A stretch of DNA of 64,000 nt, taken from positions 32,453,526 to 32,517,525 of the forward strand of contig CM033745.1 of the NCBI GenBank assembly GCA_019671005.1, written 5' to 3'. This document shows positions 11,161 to 20,113 of this stretch, one piece after another. Numbering within the stretch: the first letter of the stretch is position 1; each line of letters begins with the position of its first letter. The translations under genes and the position numbers were made by a program. The notes beneath the pieces were generated by a model. That model saw only the letters and a program-made list of their open reading frames with translations, was not told the origin of the DNA and made no database searches. Origin of the DNA: Hibiscus mutabilis. Lineage: Eukaryota; Streptophyta; Magnoliopsida; Malvales; Malvaceae.

Positions 11161-12620
11161 CTTAAGCCATCAAGGACATTTCCTATGCTACCTTCTCGTA
11201 AAAACCATCTCCCCGAAAGAACTAGTTACTTGTATACCCACATCTCTACAGTAAAACTGCCCTCGGCCACCACCATGACCTCTCCGTGGTGTAACCGTAA
11301 GTGCCCTGACCTATCTACCCTCAAAAAATGGACAATCACATTTCAAACGATCGCTCAATCCATAATTCCATCAAGGATTAGCAATAACAGGCGCAAGAGC
11401 CTGTCCCTCATTAACCAAACGTGGGCAATCCCGCCTCATACGATCACACAATCTATAAACCCAACAGGTATTATGCGCTGCTCTAGCCTAGATACTCTGA
11501 ACCTACGGTCATAGCCTAGCACTACCTCTACCTCACCTCAACTCAGGTCGATACCTATTATCATGATGCTTCTTAAACTGACCACCACCGAAACCAGAGA
11601 CTGCAACTCTCTTGCTAGAGCCAGAACCTCCTACACGAACCGATAAACCCAGGTTTTGCTCATTATTCTTTGCCCGTATAGACAACATGTCGAAAACAGT
11701 ATAGCCAAAAGCCAACATGTATATCTTAACATCCTATACCAATCCTTAAAAGAATAGGCCACAACGTTGCCTCTCATCTGTTACCAGTTTAGGAGCATAT
11801 TGGCTCAATCGAGCAAATTGTACCTCAAATTCAGCCACAAACATACTACCTTGAACCCAAACCATAAATCTCACGTTTCTTTTCATCCAAGTATCTAACT
11901 CCCAGATACTTCTTCTTAAAGACAGTTCAAAAGAACTCTCGATTCACATCATTGAGTTGCATACTCGCACCATAGTTATCCACCAACTATACGCATCTTC
12001 TTGCAATAGAGACACATCATATCCCAACTCACGGGCATCATTACACCCTATTGGGTCCAAAATCGATCAGTAATGGCCATCTACTCCTCGGATGCCTCAG
12101 GTGCCATCCCTTAAAACTCAACTCATAAACTACGAAGGCGCACTAACAGCAACACACGATTGTCCAACAACTGGTGCAATCATATGCACTCTAACAATGA
12201 CAGCTTAAAAAGCTTCGTACATTGCCTAGATCAAAGGTGCCATGTCACCCAACACTGGCACAAGTGGTACTTAGTTTGGGGTGGCAAACCGCCATGAGAT
12301 ATAACATTCTCCTTAACTCTTTGCCTAATGGCAAAACCACTCATGCTAATTCTCAATTCTCCCCTCGGTCGTAACATAACACATATTCGAAGGCATTATA
12401 CTTATACTAAAGCAAAAACAATCAAGCCAACTTCAAGCAAAGGTCCAAGACTTTCTTTCCAAATAAAACATTTTAGATTGTAGTAATAAGGCAATGTGTC
12501 CCACAAATTTCCCCTAACATAACATATGTCATCCCACAAACATATAAACAATCAACATGCTTCTAAACAATCATCGTGCATAGCAAACAAAAATAATCAA
12601 CCAATAACAACATTCTAACA
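11161..12620 (-). pseudogene. gag of element C, heavily decayed
   Basis: Minus strand. Fragments match the B gag: an ARELGYDVSLLQEDAYSWW-like segment at about 11965-12060, LSQYAPKLV-like and LAFGYTVFDM segments at 11690-11850, and a zinc-knuckle remnant (CDRMRRDCP) near 11430. No frame stays open for more than about 70 codons. The region from 12150 to 12650 is leader-like, with no clear coding sequence. Confidence 0.6.
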
Positions 12621-12653
12621 ATCATAAACTCATCCCACTTATCACTAACCTTT

Positions 12654-12664
12654 CTCTAATACCA
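12654..12664 (-). other. Primer binding site of element C (initiator tRNA-Met type)
   Basis: On the minus strand the LTR end GGCTACA is followed by TTTGGTGGTATTAGAG. The usual site is TGGTATCAGAGC, so one C to T change (GTATTAGAG) is seen in the core. Confidence 0.7.
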
Positions 12665-12669
12665 CCAAA

Positions 12670-15579
12670 TGTAGCCTCCTTGACCCAGCCTAATCGCTAG
12701 ACCAAACCGAGCGAGCTACATTGGGTTTGCTGAAACAAACCCGTAAATATTTAACTCAAATGATGTCTATTTTCCCTTTTATCTTATCTAGATGCAACAT
12801 TAAAGCTTATAGTATGCATACTAGTAGTGGGTGAAAACTCAACTCAATCAGGCGTCAAATTGACATCCAATTACACGTAATTGCAACTTTGGGACCAAAT
12901 TGCAATTATGTAAAATTACATGTACTTCATCCATTTTGAAGTTACCAAACCTTAATTAGTCAGATTTCATTCTCACATGTCAAAAATCAACTTAAAATGA
13001 TCATCCAAACTCATGTAATTGCATACATACAAACTAGGGACCAAAATAGAACAATCTCAAAACATAAAATAGTCCATAACCACCATAATTGCTATCTGTA
13101 CTAATACAATTTCAAGGTGTTTCGGTATGCGGGCTATGATAACCAAAATCCAAATTCTAGTAGCTCAAAATTGTACCGATACAACTATTCGCGTATTAGT
13201 ATGCCTTGCCAAAATGCCCTAGCCTATACCGATACAGATTCTTGTATATCGAAATGTAGTCCTAAATAAAGCTTACCCGTACCGGTACAGGTACACGTGT
13301 ACCATTACGCTTGGACATGTAATGTCCAATTCGGCTGGTTTTACATGCTTTCAAGGATTCAAACTTAGCCTAACATGCTTCAAACATATAATCAATTATT
13401 CTCAGAATTAAACCTCACCAAAAACATCATAGAAACATGATCATAACATGGCATCACACTTCAAATGGAAGTCTAGAGGCGTGCTTCTTAAAATCAAGTC
13501 GTCCAAAGCATGGTTCACAAATCCAAAACAATACCAAACATAAAAGGCTGTTTACAATCTCAAAACAACATAACAAGCTTGCCAAAATAGGAAGTTTAAC
13601 AAAACCTCTCCCAAAACAACAATGAACCCCATTGCCTTTATTATTACAAGTCTAGTTTGAAAACATACTTTCTTGTTTTTCAAGTCCTTGGATTTTCCCC
13701 TCGTTTGCTCACTACCTACAATCTTTAATTCTCTGCATTGATGGACAAAGCAAGCATAAGCACGCAAGGCTTAGTGAGCAGTCCTCAAAACACACACCAT
13801 CAATGCATTTAAAACCATTTGCCAAAACCATATTGAAATCACCATTTCAATCATCACATTAAACATCATGCCTTGAAAACCATGCACTTAACACTTTCAA
13901 AAACCAGCATATTAATCCATATGCAACGTGTATCATGGATCCACAACATGTCCCAATACTAACCCTCAATTTAAGCCTTCCCATGCATAACAACCATATG
14001 CAAAGCTTAAAGAGTAAAATATGTATAAACCAACATTATGCATTAACATCCATTAACATGATACATCAACAATTATATTGGCTTTCAAGTGATCATAAAC
14101 CAAGTTCCACTTTCACAAAAATAGTTCATCGGATACACAGATTCAATAAGTGTCCTCTCAACACTTCATGCCATCTCAACTGGAATTATGGTACAACTTA
14201 CAACCTGGGGACACCAACCCCAATCATCGGTTAGATGCATAATCCACTATTGGGAGTTTTTGATACCATATAACCCGTCAACCGTTAGGGTACTTGGATG
14301 GAGTATTCGGTACACCGTATAAACCCCTCGACATCCAAGGTGACTTTTTATAGTGCACTATCAATCCTATGGTCGGCCAACTATATTCGATAACATTTTA
14401 AATCACATCACTTGCCCAATATAATTCATTATTAACCATGTACCTCACGTTTTTAAAGCAACACATCAAAACCATTTTCAATGCATTAACCCAATGCATT
14501 CACAATTATTCCTCATACTTACATGGATCATTTACAACCATCATCAAAATATGATCAAAAACAATACATAACATATTTGAAAACATGCTTAAACAGTAAG
14601 TACCATGTAATTGAAAAAAATGCATAAAAACCATTTCATTAAAGCACGACTGAGGGAGAAATCCCTTCATGCTTACTTTCGAGCTTACACCAGCATTTCA
14701 AGCTAAGTTTAAACTCCCATAAACTACTTTTAAACCATTTCAAAGCTGAAATCTACGTTCTCACTCACCGACAACGTAATGCCTCATTCGCTTACGTAAA
14801 ACACTCCTCCCAAAGCTTCTGAAGCGACACTTCAAGCTTGAGGATCAACCTCCCTTGATTTCACCACACAAAAATAGAGGATCCAATGCATCAAAATACA
14901 TTAACAAAACCAGCAACAAAATTCCATAACAATCCTCTACTAACACTAGCCGAAACCTTCCCAAACTACCAAAATCAACATCAAAAACCTTCCATACTTA
15001 ACCCAGCCAAAACCTAAAGGTTTAATCCGTTAATTAACTTCCATTGAAATCCAAAAACAACCTAACACATACTTATACTTCCAACATTCATTAATCAATC
15101 AAAACTCACCAAAGACATAACACTAGCAACCTAATCAATTAGAGATTCACATAGTTTCAGGATTCCAATATTAAAGCCAACTTGTTAACATTATAAAACA
15201 TCAAAATTAAGTTTATATTCAATCAAGAACTTAGCAAAATAGATTTGAAACAAAAATCACATAATCTCATCAATTAAACCTTGATTTAACCAATTTCCAT
15301 AATTAAATTTTAGAACTCATTATAAAACACTTATAAAGGATCAATAACTTGGGAATTTTAGTAAATAACCATACATTAGAGGAGAAGGACGAAGCTCACC
15401 TCTAATGTTGACTTTTCTCCTTAATTGTGTTGGTTTACATGAGACAACAAGATGAAAACAATAAGGTTTTGATAGGAAACAATTAAGAACTCATTTGACA
15501 ATAAGGTTTTGAAGAAGAGAAGAGTGGTTGGCTGAAGAGAATTTGAGAGAAAATCTTTTAGGGAAAAGTTAGTTATGTA
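12670..15579 (-). repeat. 5' LTR of element C, start missing
   Basis: On the minus strand it ends GGGTCAAGGAGGCTACA at 12670. It can be followed up to 15579, where it aligns with about position 385 of the left LTR and then joins plus-strand B LTR sequence. It carries the palindromic GTACCGATAC word cluster at 13113-13310, at about the same distance from the LTR end as in the B LTRs. Confidence 0.75.
13113..13310. repeat. GTAYCGRTAC word cluster in C LTR
   Basis: Copies and near copies such as TGTACCGATACA, CTATACCGATACAG, TGTATATCG, TACCGGTACAGGTACACGTGTACC occur within 200 bp. Equivalent clusters lie in the B LTRs, the C-type LTR near 57170 and the copia LTR near 60590. Confidence 0.6.
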
Positions 15580-15710
15580 GGTTTGACATTTTGGAGCTAA
15601 TGACCAAAATGTAACATGTGCAAAATAGTTCTTGGTGACTAAATTGTAAAAGATCAAGACTTAGAATCTTTAGGGAGCCTTGACCAAGAGTCTCATTCAG
15701 ACTTTTCCCC
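15580..15710 (+). repeat. Family B LTR 1, left piece (5' truncated)
   Basis: Starts at GTTTGACATTTTGG, which is about position 200 of complete B LTRs, and runs to TTTTCCCC at the Athila-like insertion. It continues at 21630. The first 200 bp are missing and the sequence joins inverted C LTR, so this is a rearranged edge and not an insertion end. Confidence 0.8.
15706..15710. repeat. Target site duplication, left copy (TCCCC)
   Basis: TCCCC immediately precedes the LTR start TGTTGCGTG and recurs at 21630-21634 after the other LTR. The uninterrupted target ACTTTTCCCCCTTAATTG is seen at about 29597 in the second B LTR. Confidence 0.9.
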
Positions 15711-16662
15711 TGTTGCGTGTGATAAGTGCTACGCAAATGTGTAAGTATACACGTTGCAAGTAATAAAGTGATATGAGTATCGAGTATCGTCTCCACAGGG
15801 ATTGGTTTGGGCCACTTTGCTTAAGTTACTGCACTGAAAATAAAAACACAATTGATAATAGAGGTTTTAATTAACGAGAAAAGTAAAAGCAATAAACTAA
15901 AAGAATAGAAGAAAGAAAAAGAGAGAGATAGGCCAGGTTATCGTGAGTTGAGGTGTGATAGTCGATTGGATCGTCTTGGTAAAAGAGTGCAAGGGCAACT
16001 CAGTTGCCGTGGCAACTTGCACAGCGGGGTTGCCTTGGCAACTAATCGATGGTTGCCTGGGCGACTAGCTGGGCAACTACTTGGGCTTATGGACAGCAAC
16101 TTCAAGGTTGGGCAGAGCGTTCTTCAATGATTTCTTCTTATCCCTAAGTCGAAACTCTAGCTACTTGTGCATGCCTTGATAATACATCCCTGCGTGAATC
16201 AAGGGTGAACAACAACCAATCTTGCGCTCCTCTTAGCCGTTGAAATCCTTAACTTATTCCTAAGCCGGATTAATCTTCACCATCAATAGATTGAATAAAG
16301 ACCATACTCATTCGTTTCTTGAATCTAACTCTCCCGATATTAGATAAATAGATGAAGTTACGAGATCCTCTCCCAATTCACTCGCAAACAAGAATAAAAG
16401 CCAAGAATGAGTAAACCTTGAATAGAAAAGTGCAAACTCTTATTACCTAAACAAAATCTAATTGTTTCTCACAACAACAAAACACAATAACCCCAACCAA
16501 TCAAGTTAGTTCATGGTTGGGTTCAAAAGATATACTAAGAATAATCCCCAAACCATGAATCTAATGGAAGCAAAGAAGAAGAAGAAATCGAACTCTCTCC
16601 CTCCTTGCTATCTTGTCAAAATTTCTCTATTTTTCTCTATATTGTTTGTCGAAATCTCCTTG

Positions 16663-16672
16663 CTATTTATAG
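16663..16672 (-). promoter_or_regulatory. TATA box of A LTR
   Basis: CTATAAATAG on the minus strand, about 560 bp into the LTR, at the expected U3/R position. It is repeated in the other LTR at 21067-21076 and altered to TATAAATAAG in the third fragment near 26706. Transcription would start about 30 bp further left. Confidence 0.65.
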
Positions 16673-16921
16673 GGCTAGGCCAAAGTCCTTCTTTGAGGAG
16701 GAGTTTAAGTTGGAATTAAATTATCTTTAAAGAATATAATTCTTTATTATAATTGTATTCCTACTAGAACTTCTCCTATCTTCTTGGAATTTAATTCTTC
16801 TTTAATCTCTGCATGGCAATCAAATTCCTTTGGGTTTGGGCTTTGCTCCACGTCATCTTGGGCTTGTCTAGTCATTAATTTCGACATCCCTATTGCATCT
16901 TCTCTTTGTCGACAATTGCCA

Positions 16922-17022
16922 TGGCAACTGGCTCGGCGTCTCCTTCATGCATTGCCCTGGCAACTAGCTCGGCATATCCTTCATGCATTGCCTTAGCAAC
17001 TAGCTTGGCATTGCTTTGGCAA
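16922..17022. repeat. 36-bp minisatellite in A LTR
   Basis: Units start at 16922, 16958 and 16994 (TGGCAACTGGCTCGGCGTCT and so on), the third partial. Each contains a CATTGCCCTGGCAAC word, so the minisatellite and the palindromic words overlap. The same array is in the other LTR and in the fragment at 26957-27060. Confidence 0.8.
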
Positions 17023-17225
17023 GTGATCCTGCACATACACACACAAAAACACACCAAAGCAGCATCTTTTTCCACAAAAATCACCAAGTTATGTAATCAA
17101 GCTCAACAATGGAAAGAAACATGAATTAATGCATGAATAACTAATTATGCAACTAATATGAGCTTAAGTCTAACAATAATATGAGTAAAAAGGGTAATAA
17201 AAATAGTACTTTTGAACACTTATCA

Positions 17226-17241
17226 CGCCCCCAAACTCGAA
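17226..17241 (-). other. Polypurine tract of element A
   Basis: On the minus strand TCGAGTTTGGGGGCG abuts the LTR start TGATAAG. It follows GAGGACAAGCAATAG, a block that also precedes the internal tract at 18008-18036. Confidence 0.8.
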
Positions 17242-18105
17242 CTATTGCTTGTCCTCAAGCAATGCAAACTAACAATTACCTGCCAAGACTTTAATCATCA
17301 AAGACATGCTTCAAACTTGAATTCAAACCTCGGAACCGTGTCACAAAGTATGATCACCTTTTAATTTTTCGGATAGCACAAAAATTACCCGGAACCAAAC
17401 TATAGTGCTCGTGACAATGTGTGTGCGTAGTTGTGAACAAGTTGATTTTCAAGATTCTATGTGATCTACAGGCTTTTATTAATTTAATTATCGGGGCATT
17501 TATTTTTATTTTCACTAGAGCCAATTTCGGGCACCTCTAGCAAAGTAAGCAATTCCTCATTTTATTTTAGTCGACTAGAGCCAATTTCGGGCACCTCTAG
17601 TGATTCTTTAATGTGCATTAACTACTAGAGCCAGTTTCGGGCACCTCTAGCAAGAAAGTGCATTTACTACTAGAGCCAGTTTTTGGGCACCTCTAGCAAG
17701 AAATTAACTTTTAATTTTCAATTTTAAATTTACCCAAATTTTAAGCAACCTAAGTTCACTAAGTTTCTTTCAATCGACAAGCCACAACCGTGTAAAAGGA
17801 AAAAAATTCAGCATCATAGTAAAATTCTAAGTTCTTTTCATGCAATCCTAAAATTAAAGGTTCTTTCAATTAAGTGCAGTGGCAAAAATTCATCATTGGA
17901 TATTCAACAAGTCTTAAGCAATTAAATCCAATTAAAGGCATGGCAAGTAACATATGCAACCTATATGTGATTGCTAAAGATGAATGCATGAAACTAACTA
18001 GAAACCAACACCCCCCAAACTCGAGAGAAGCATTGTCCTCAATGCACGTAAAAGTGAAACAAAATTTAAAAGAAACTAAATGAAATGAGTTAGTCAGAGA
18101 GGTCG
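17242..18105 (-). other. 3' untranslated region of element A
   Basis: About 860 bp with no coding sequence. Going along the minus strand it holds the GAGGACAATGC block and a G-rich internal tract (18008-18036), a segment shared with 3843-4062, then four hairpin repeats (17515-17696), then a second GAGGACAAGC block before the true polypurine tract. Confidence 0.7.
17515..17696. repeat. Four CTAGAG...CTCTAG hairpin repeats
   Basis: Units at 17515-17540, 17575-17600, 17625-17650 and 17670-17696. Each has a CTAGAGCC arm, an A/G-TTTCG-type loop and a GGGCACCTCTAG arm, giving a six-base stem plus a CC/GG extension past a CAC bulge. Spacers between units differ, while units are nearly identical. 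Confidence 0.85.
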
Positions 18106-18342
18106 TCACCTCGAGTGATGAGTTTCCTTCGTGCCGTTTGCTTGATTCAATTTCCGGTCAGTGGTTGAATGCTTGTGGCTGGTACCGCGTGAATAGCATT
18201 GCCTTGATTTGGTCCATGTTTGCCGATGCAGGTTTACTTGCATGTGCATCAGTAGTTGCCGAAGCCATTGTTGTTGCCTGGGCATCGCCAGTTTCTGTTG
18301 TGGTTGCTGTGGCAAGTAGTCGGCAGTAAATTTCCTTAGCAT
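18106..18342 (-). pseudogene. Remnant of env-like C-terminal tail in element A
   Basis: A 78-codon minus-strand reading frame rich in LPQQ and MPRQ (from GCCNNGGCAAC words). It corresponds to the tail at 3365-3765 of the sister element and precedes the same GAGGACAATGC block. The env-like core is deleted. It is not likely to be made as a separate protein. Confidence 0.5.
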
Positions 18343-18556
18343 GGTGGTTGTGAGTCTTGTTGTGGAAAAGAAAACAAAGAAAACCTAAAAACTAAAGATA
18401 ATGAAGAAAAATAAAATATCTCCTAAAAATAAAAATGAAAATAAAAAGAAAAAGAAAATATTGAAAGGAGAGCATGCTCAGGCATCTCCTAAAGTGACCA
18501 CTTCTAATGTTACTGCATATCTGAGAAAACTTGAGAAGAGTCGTTTCCGATACTTC
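18343..18556 (-). other. End of pol and post-pol spacer in element A
   Basis: On the minus strand it reads GTCACTTTAGGAGATGCCTG then GAGCATG and a T-rich run, matching 1575-1650 of the sister element, where pol stops and the spacer begins. It shows that the deletion in A removed the sequence between the RT start and the last codons of integrase. Confidence 0.6.
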
Positions 18557-18865
18557 TTATAGTCCATCCGTACCCTCCATTGGGTGACAATATTGCCCAA
18601 AAAGAGTTGGGCCAATGTGCTCCCAGCTACTCCCCTTTTGCATTACAATTGTGGAGGTGTCTTTCTTCTTTGTTCGCTTGTAGTCCATGTATACTCTCCA
18701 CCTTTCTACTATTCCTGAAGGCACAAATATATTAATAGGAAAAATTATATCCATTCTCAACCATTCAATTACCTCATTCTTGTCGACTTCTATCATGGTT
18801 GGATGTAGCCTTTGTTGTCGTGGCAATTGCTGCTCAAGCCAATTGCCGTGGCAATCAGTTGTCAA
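18557..18865 (-). pseudogene. Reverse transcriptase N-terminal scrap in element A
   Basis: A 102-codon frame on the minus strand. QQRLHPTMIEVDKNEVIEWL and WRVYMDYKRTK are the start of Athila RT, but the piece between them is shortened, and soon after the DYR-type motif the frame reads unrelated sequence to a stop. No catalytic DD is present. It lies just downstream of the gag ORF. Confidence 0.65.
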
Positions 18866-18895
18866 ATTTTGCTTTAAGTCAAGGGAAGAATCAAT

Positions 18896-19963
18896 TTACT
18901 GAAGAGCTTTATGAATCCAAACACCTTTTTCTTTTGGCCTCTCAAACATCTCCATCAGTAGAGATTTCGATGGCTTCAAATCTACCAACCTCGGTTCCTC
19001 AAGACATACCTGCAATGGACGAGGTGAGTTTTTAAAGAATTCAAAAGGTTCAACTATTACCTGCTCATATTCCATTGGCAAAGTATTATCATCTCGTTGA
19101 TCTTGCATGTGGTCGTGTAATTGCCGTGGCAATTGTAGATGAGAGCAATCTACACATTCCTGCTTCAACATTAACGTTGTAACTTTCTGGGCATCAGGTT
19201 CCTCAGAATTTGCTGTAGTATTGTTGTTCTCAGCTTCACCGAGTGTTGTCGCGGCATTGCTCTGTTCAAGCTCCTCAATCATTGCCGAGGCAATTTGTTG
19301 TTCAAGCTCATCATGTGTTGGACAGTCTCTCTCATTGGCATCCTCTTGACTTTGAGGTTCTAGTTGTTCCTCACACATCGGAGAGATTTCTTTGTATTGC
19401 TCCTTATCCTCTTGCCTTGGGACGTCAGTATCCCTAGGAATGAATTTTTGGTGCATGTTATCCATGACATATGTGGATCTCCCCAATTGATCTTCTGAAT
19501 CCCCTAAGGTTGCATCCCATTGAGTTATCCTCGTATCCATAGATTTTGATAGCTCTCGAATCTCTTCAATTGATCCGTCAAGTCTAGCCAATGAAGCTAG
19601 TAACGTTTCCTCCAAGGAATTGGAATGCTCTTGAAAAGGACTACATTGCCATGGCATATCTGTTGCTGCGGCAAAATTGTTATGGTAAAATTTTTTTTGA
19701 GCTTTTTGACCATACCATGAAGAATTTTGCTGCTGGTTCCCTCTATGGTCCTCCATGTAGTTATATGCACCGAAAATGTGAGGGAAATTTTCAAACACAT
19801 GATGTTCTCCACACATAGCACAAGATTTTTCCACGGTATAAGTTCTTTGAGCTTTTCTCGGTTGGTATAGGTAATCATCAAATGGTGCAAGAAACTCTTG
19901 ATTGGATTGATTCATATCTTCCAACATCATCTCTCGAATAGATCGTCTTTTATTTCCCGACAT
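18896..19963 (-). CDS. Shortened gag-derived protein of element A
   Basis: Open for 355 codons from ATG at 19963 (the frame is open to 20026, but MSGNKRRSIREMM matches the usual Athila gag start better). The N-terminus is followed at once by a zinc-knuckle-like CAMCGEHHVFENF, whose last Cys is replaced by Phe; the long capsid-like middle part of gag is missing. Residues about 130-200 are charged and may be helical. The C-terminus (EEPRLVDLKPSKSLL) resembles the linker before Athila protease and RT. A GCCGTGGC word encodes LPRQL. It is the longest intact frame in the window. Whether it can bind RNA or form particles is unknown. Confidence 0.65.
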   Translation of the reverse strand: MSGNKRRSIREMMLEDMNQSNQEFLAPFDDYLYQPRKAQRTYTVEKSCAMCGEHHVFENFPHIFGAYNYMEDHRGNQQQNSSWYGQKAQKKFYHNNFAAATDMPWQCSPFQEHSNSLEETLLASLARLDGSIEEIRELSKSMDTRITQWDATLGDSEDQLGRSTYVMDNMHQKFIPRDTDVPRQEDKEQYKEISPMCEEQLEPQSQEDANERDCPTHDELEQQIASAMIEELEQSNAATTLGEAENNNTTANSEEPDAQKVTTLMLKQECVDCSHLQLPRQLHDHMQDQRDDNTLPMEYEQVIVEPFEFFKNSPRPLQVCLEEPRLVDLKPSKSLLMEMFERPKEKGVWIHKALQ

Positions 19964-20088
19964 GTTGATGTCCCTTAACTTGTAGCGCACCAAATTTATT
20001 TTTTTATTTTTTGATAAAACAAACAAAAAGAAAAGTTAGTAAAACTAAGAAAAAATGCAATAACAAAAACAACTAATACCAATTGCCA

Positions 20089-20107
20089 ATCCCCGGCAAC
20101 GGCGCCA
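20089..20107 (-). other. Primer binding site of element A (tRNA-Asp)
   Basis: On the minus strand TGGCGCCGTTGCCGGGGAT starts seven bases after the LTR end. It is complementary to the 3' end of plant tRNA-Asp, the usual Athila primer. Confidence 0.88.
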
Positions 20108-20113
20108 AAAACT

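Larger units (their letters stand above)
7124..15579 (-). mobile_element. Tekay/Del-like chromovirus, family C, minus strand, decayed
   Basis: Two related LTR parts (7124-8034 and 12670-15579) flank a 4.6 kb internal region that on the minus strand reads gag, PR, RT, RH, IN and chromodomain. A polypurine tract lies beside the left LTR and a tRNA-Met-type primer site beside the right one. Both LTRs are incomplete: the left is cut by the B insertion at 7123, and the right stops at an inverted junction with B at 15579. Sequence decay is heavy, with few ORFs over 60 codons, so it is probably the oldest element in this part of the window. Confidence 0.82.
15711..17225 (-). repeat. 3' LTR of element A (element orientation)
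   Basis: On the minus strand it starts TGATAAGTGTTC at 17225, next to the polypurine tract, and ends CACACGCAACA at 15711. A TATA box lies at 16663-16672. GTTGCCNNGGCAAC words cluster at 15993-16075 and 16914-17022. By eye it is about 98-99% identical to 20114-21629. Confidence 0.93.

Noticed and set aside
15720..17225. A LTR starting at TGATAAGTG with a perfect terminal inverted repeat
   Set aside because: TGTTGCGTG upstream is shared by both LTRs and only that start leaves the five-base TCCCC duplication on both sides, so the LTR starts at 15711.
18896..20026. 376-codon ORF as a host gene
   Set aside because: It lies between the LTRs of element A, just after the primer site, has a gag-type start and zinc knuckle and no intron or host-like promoter.
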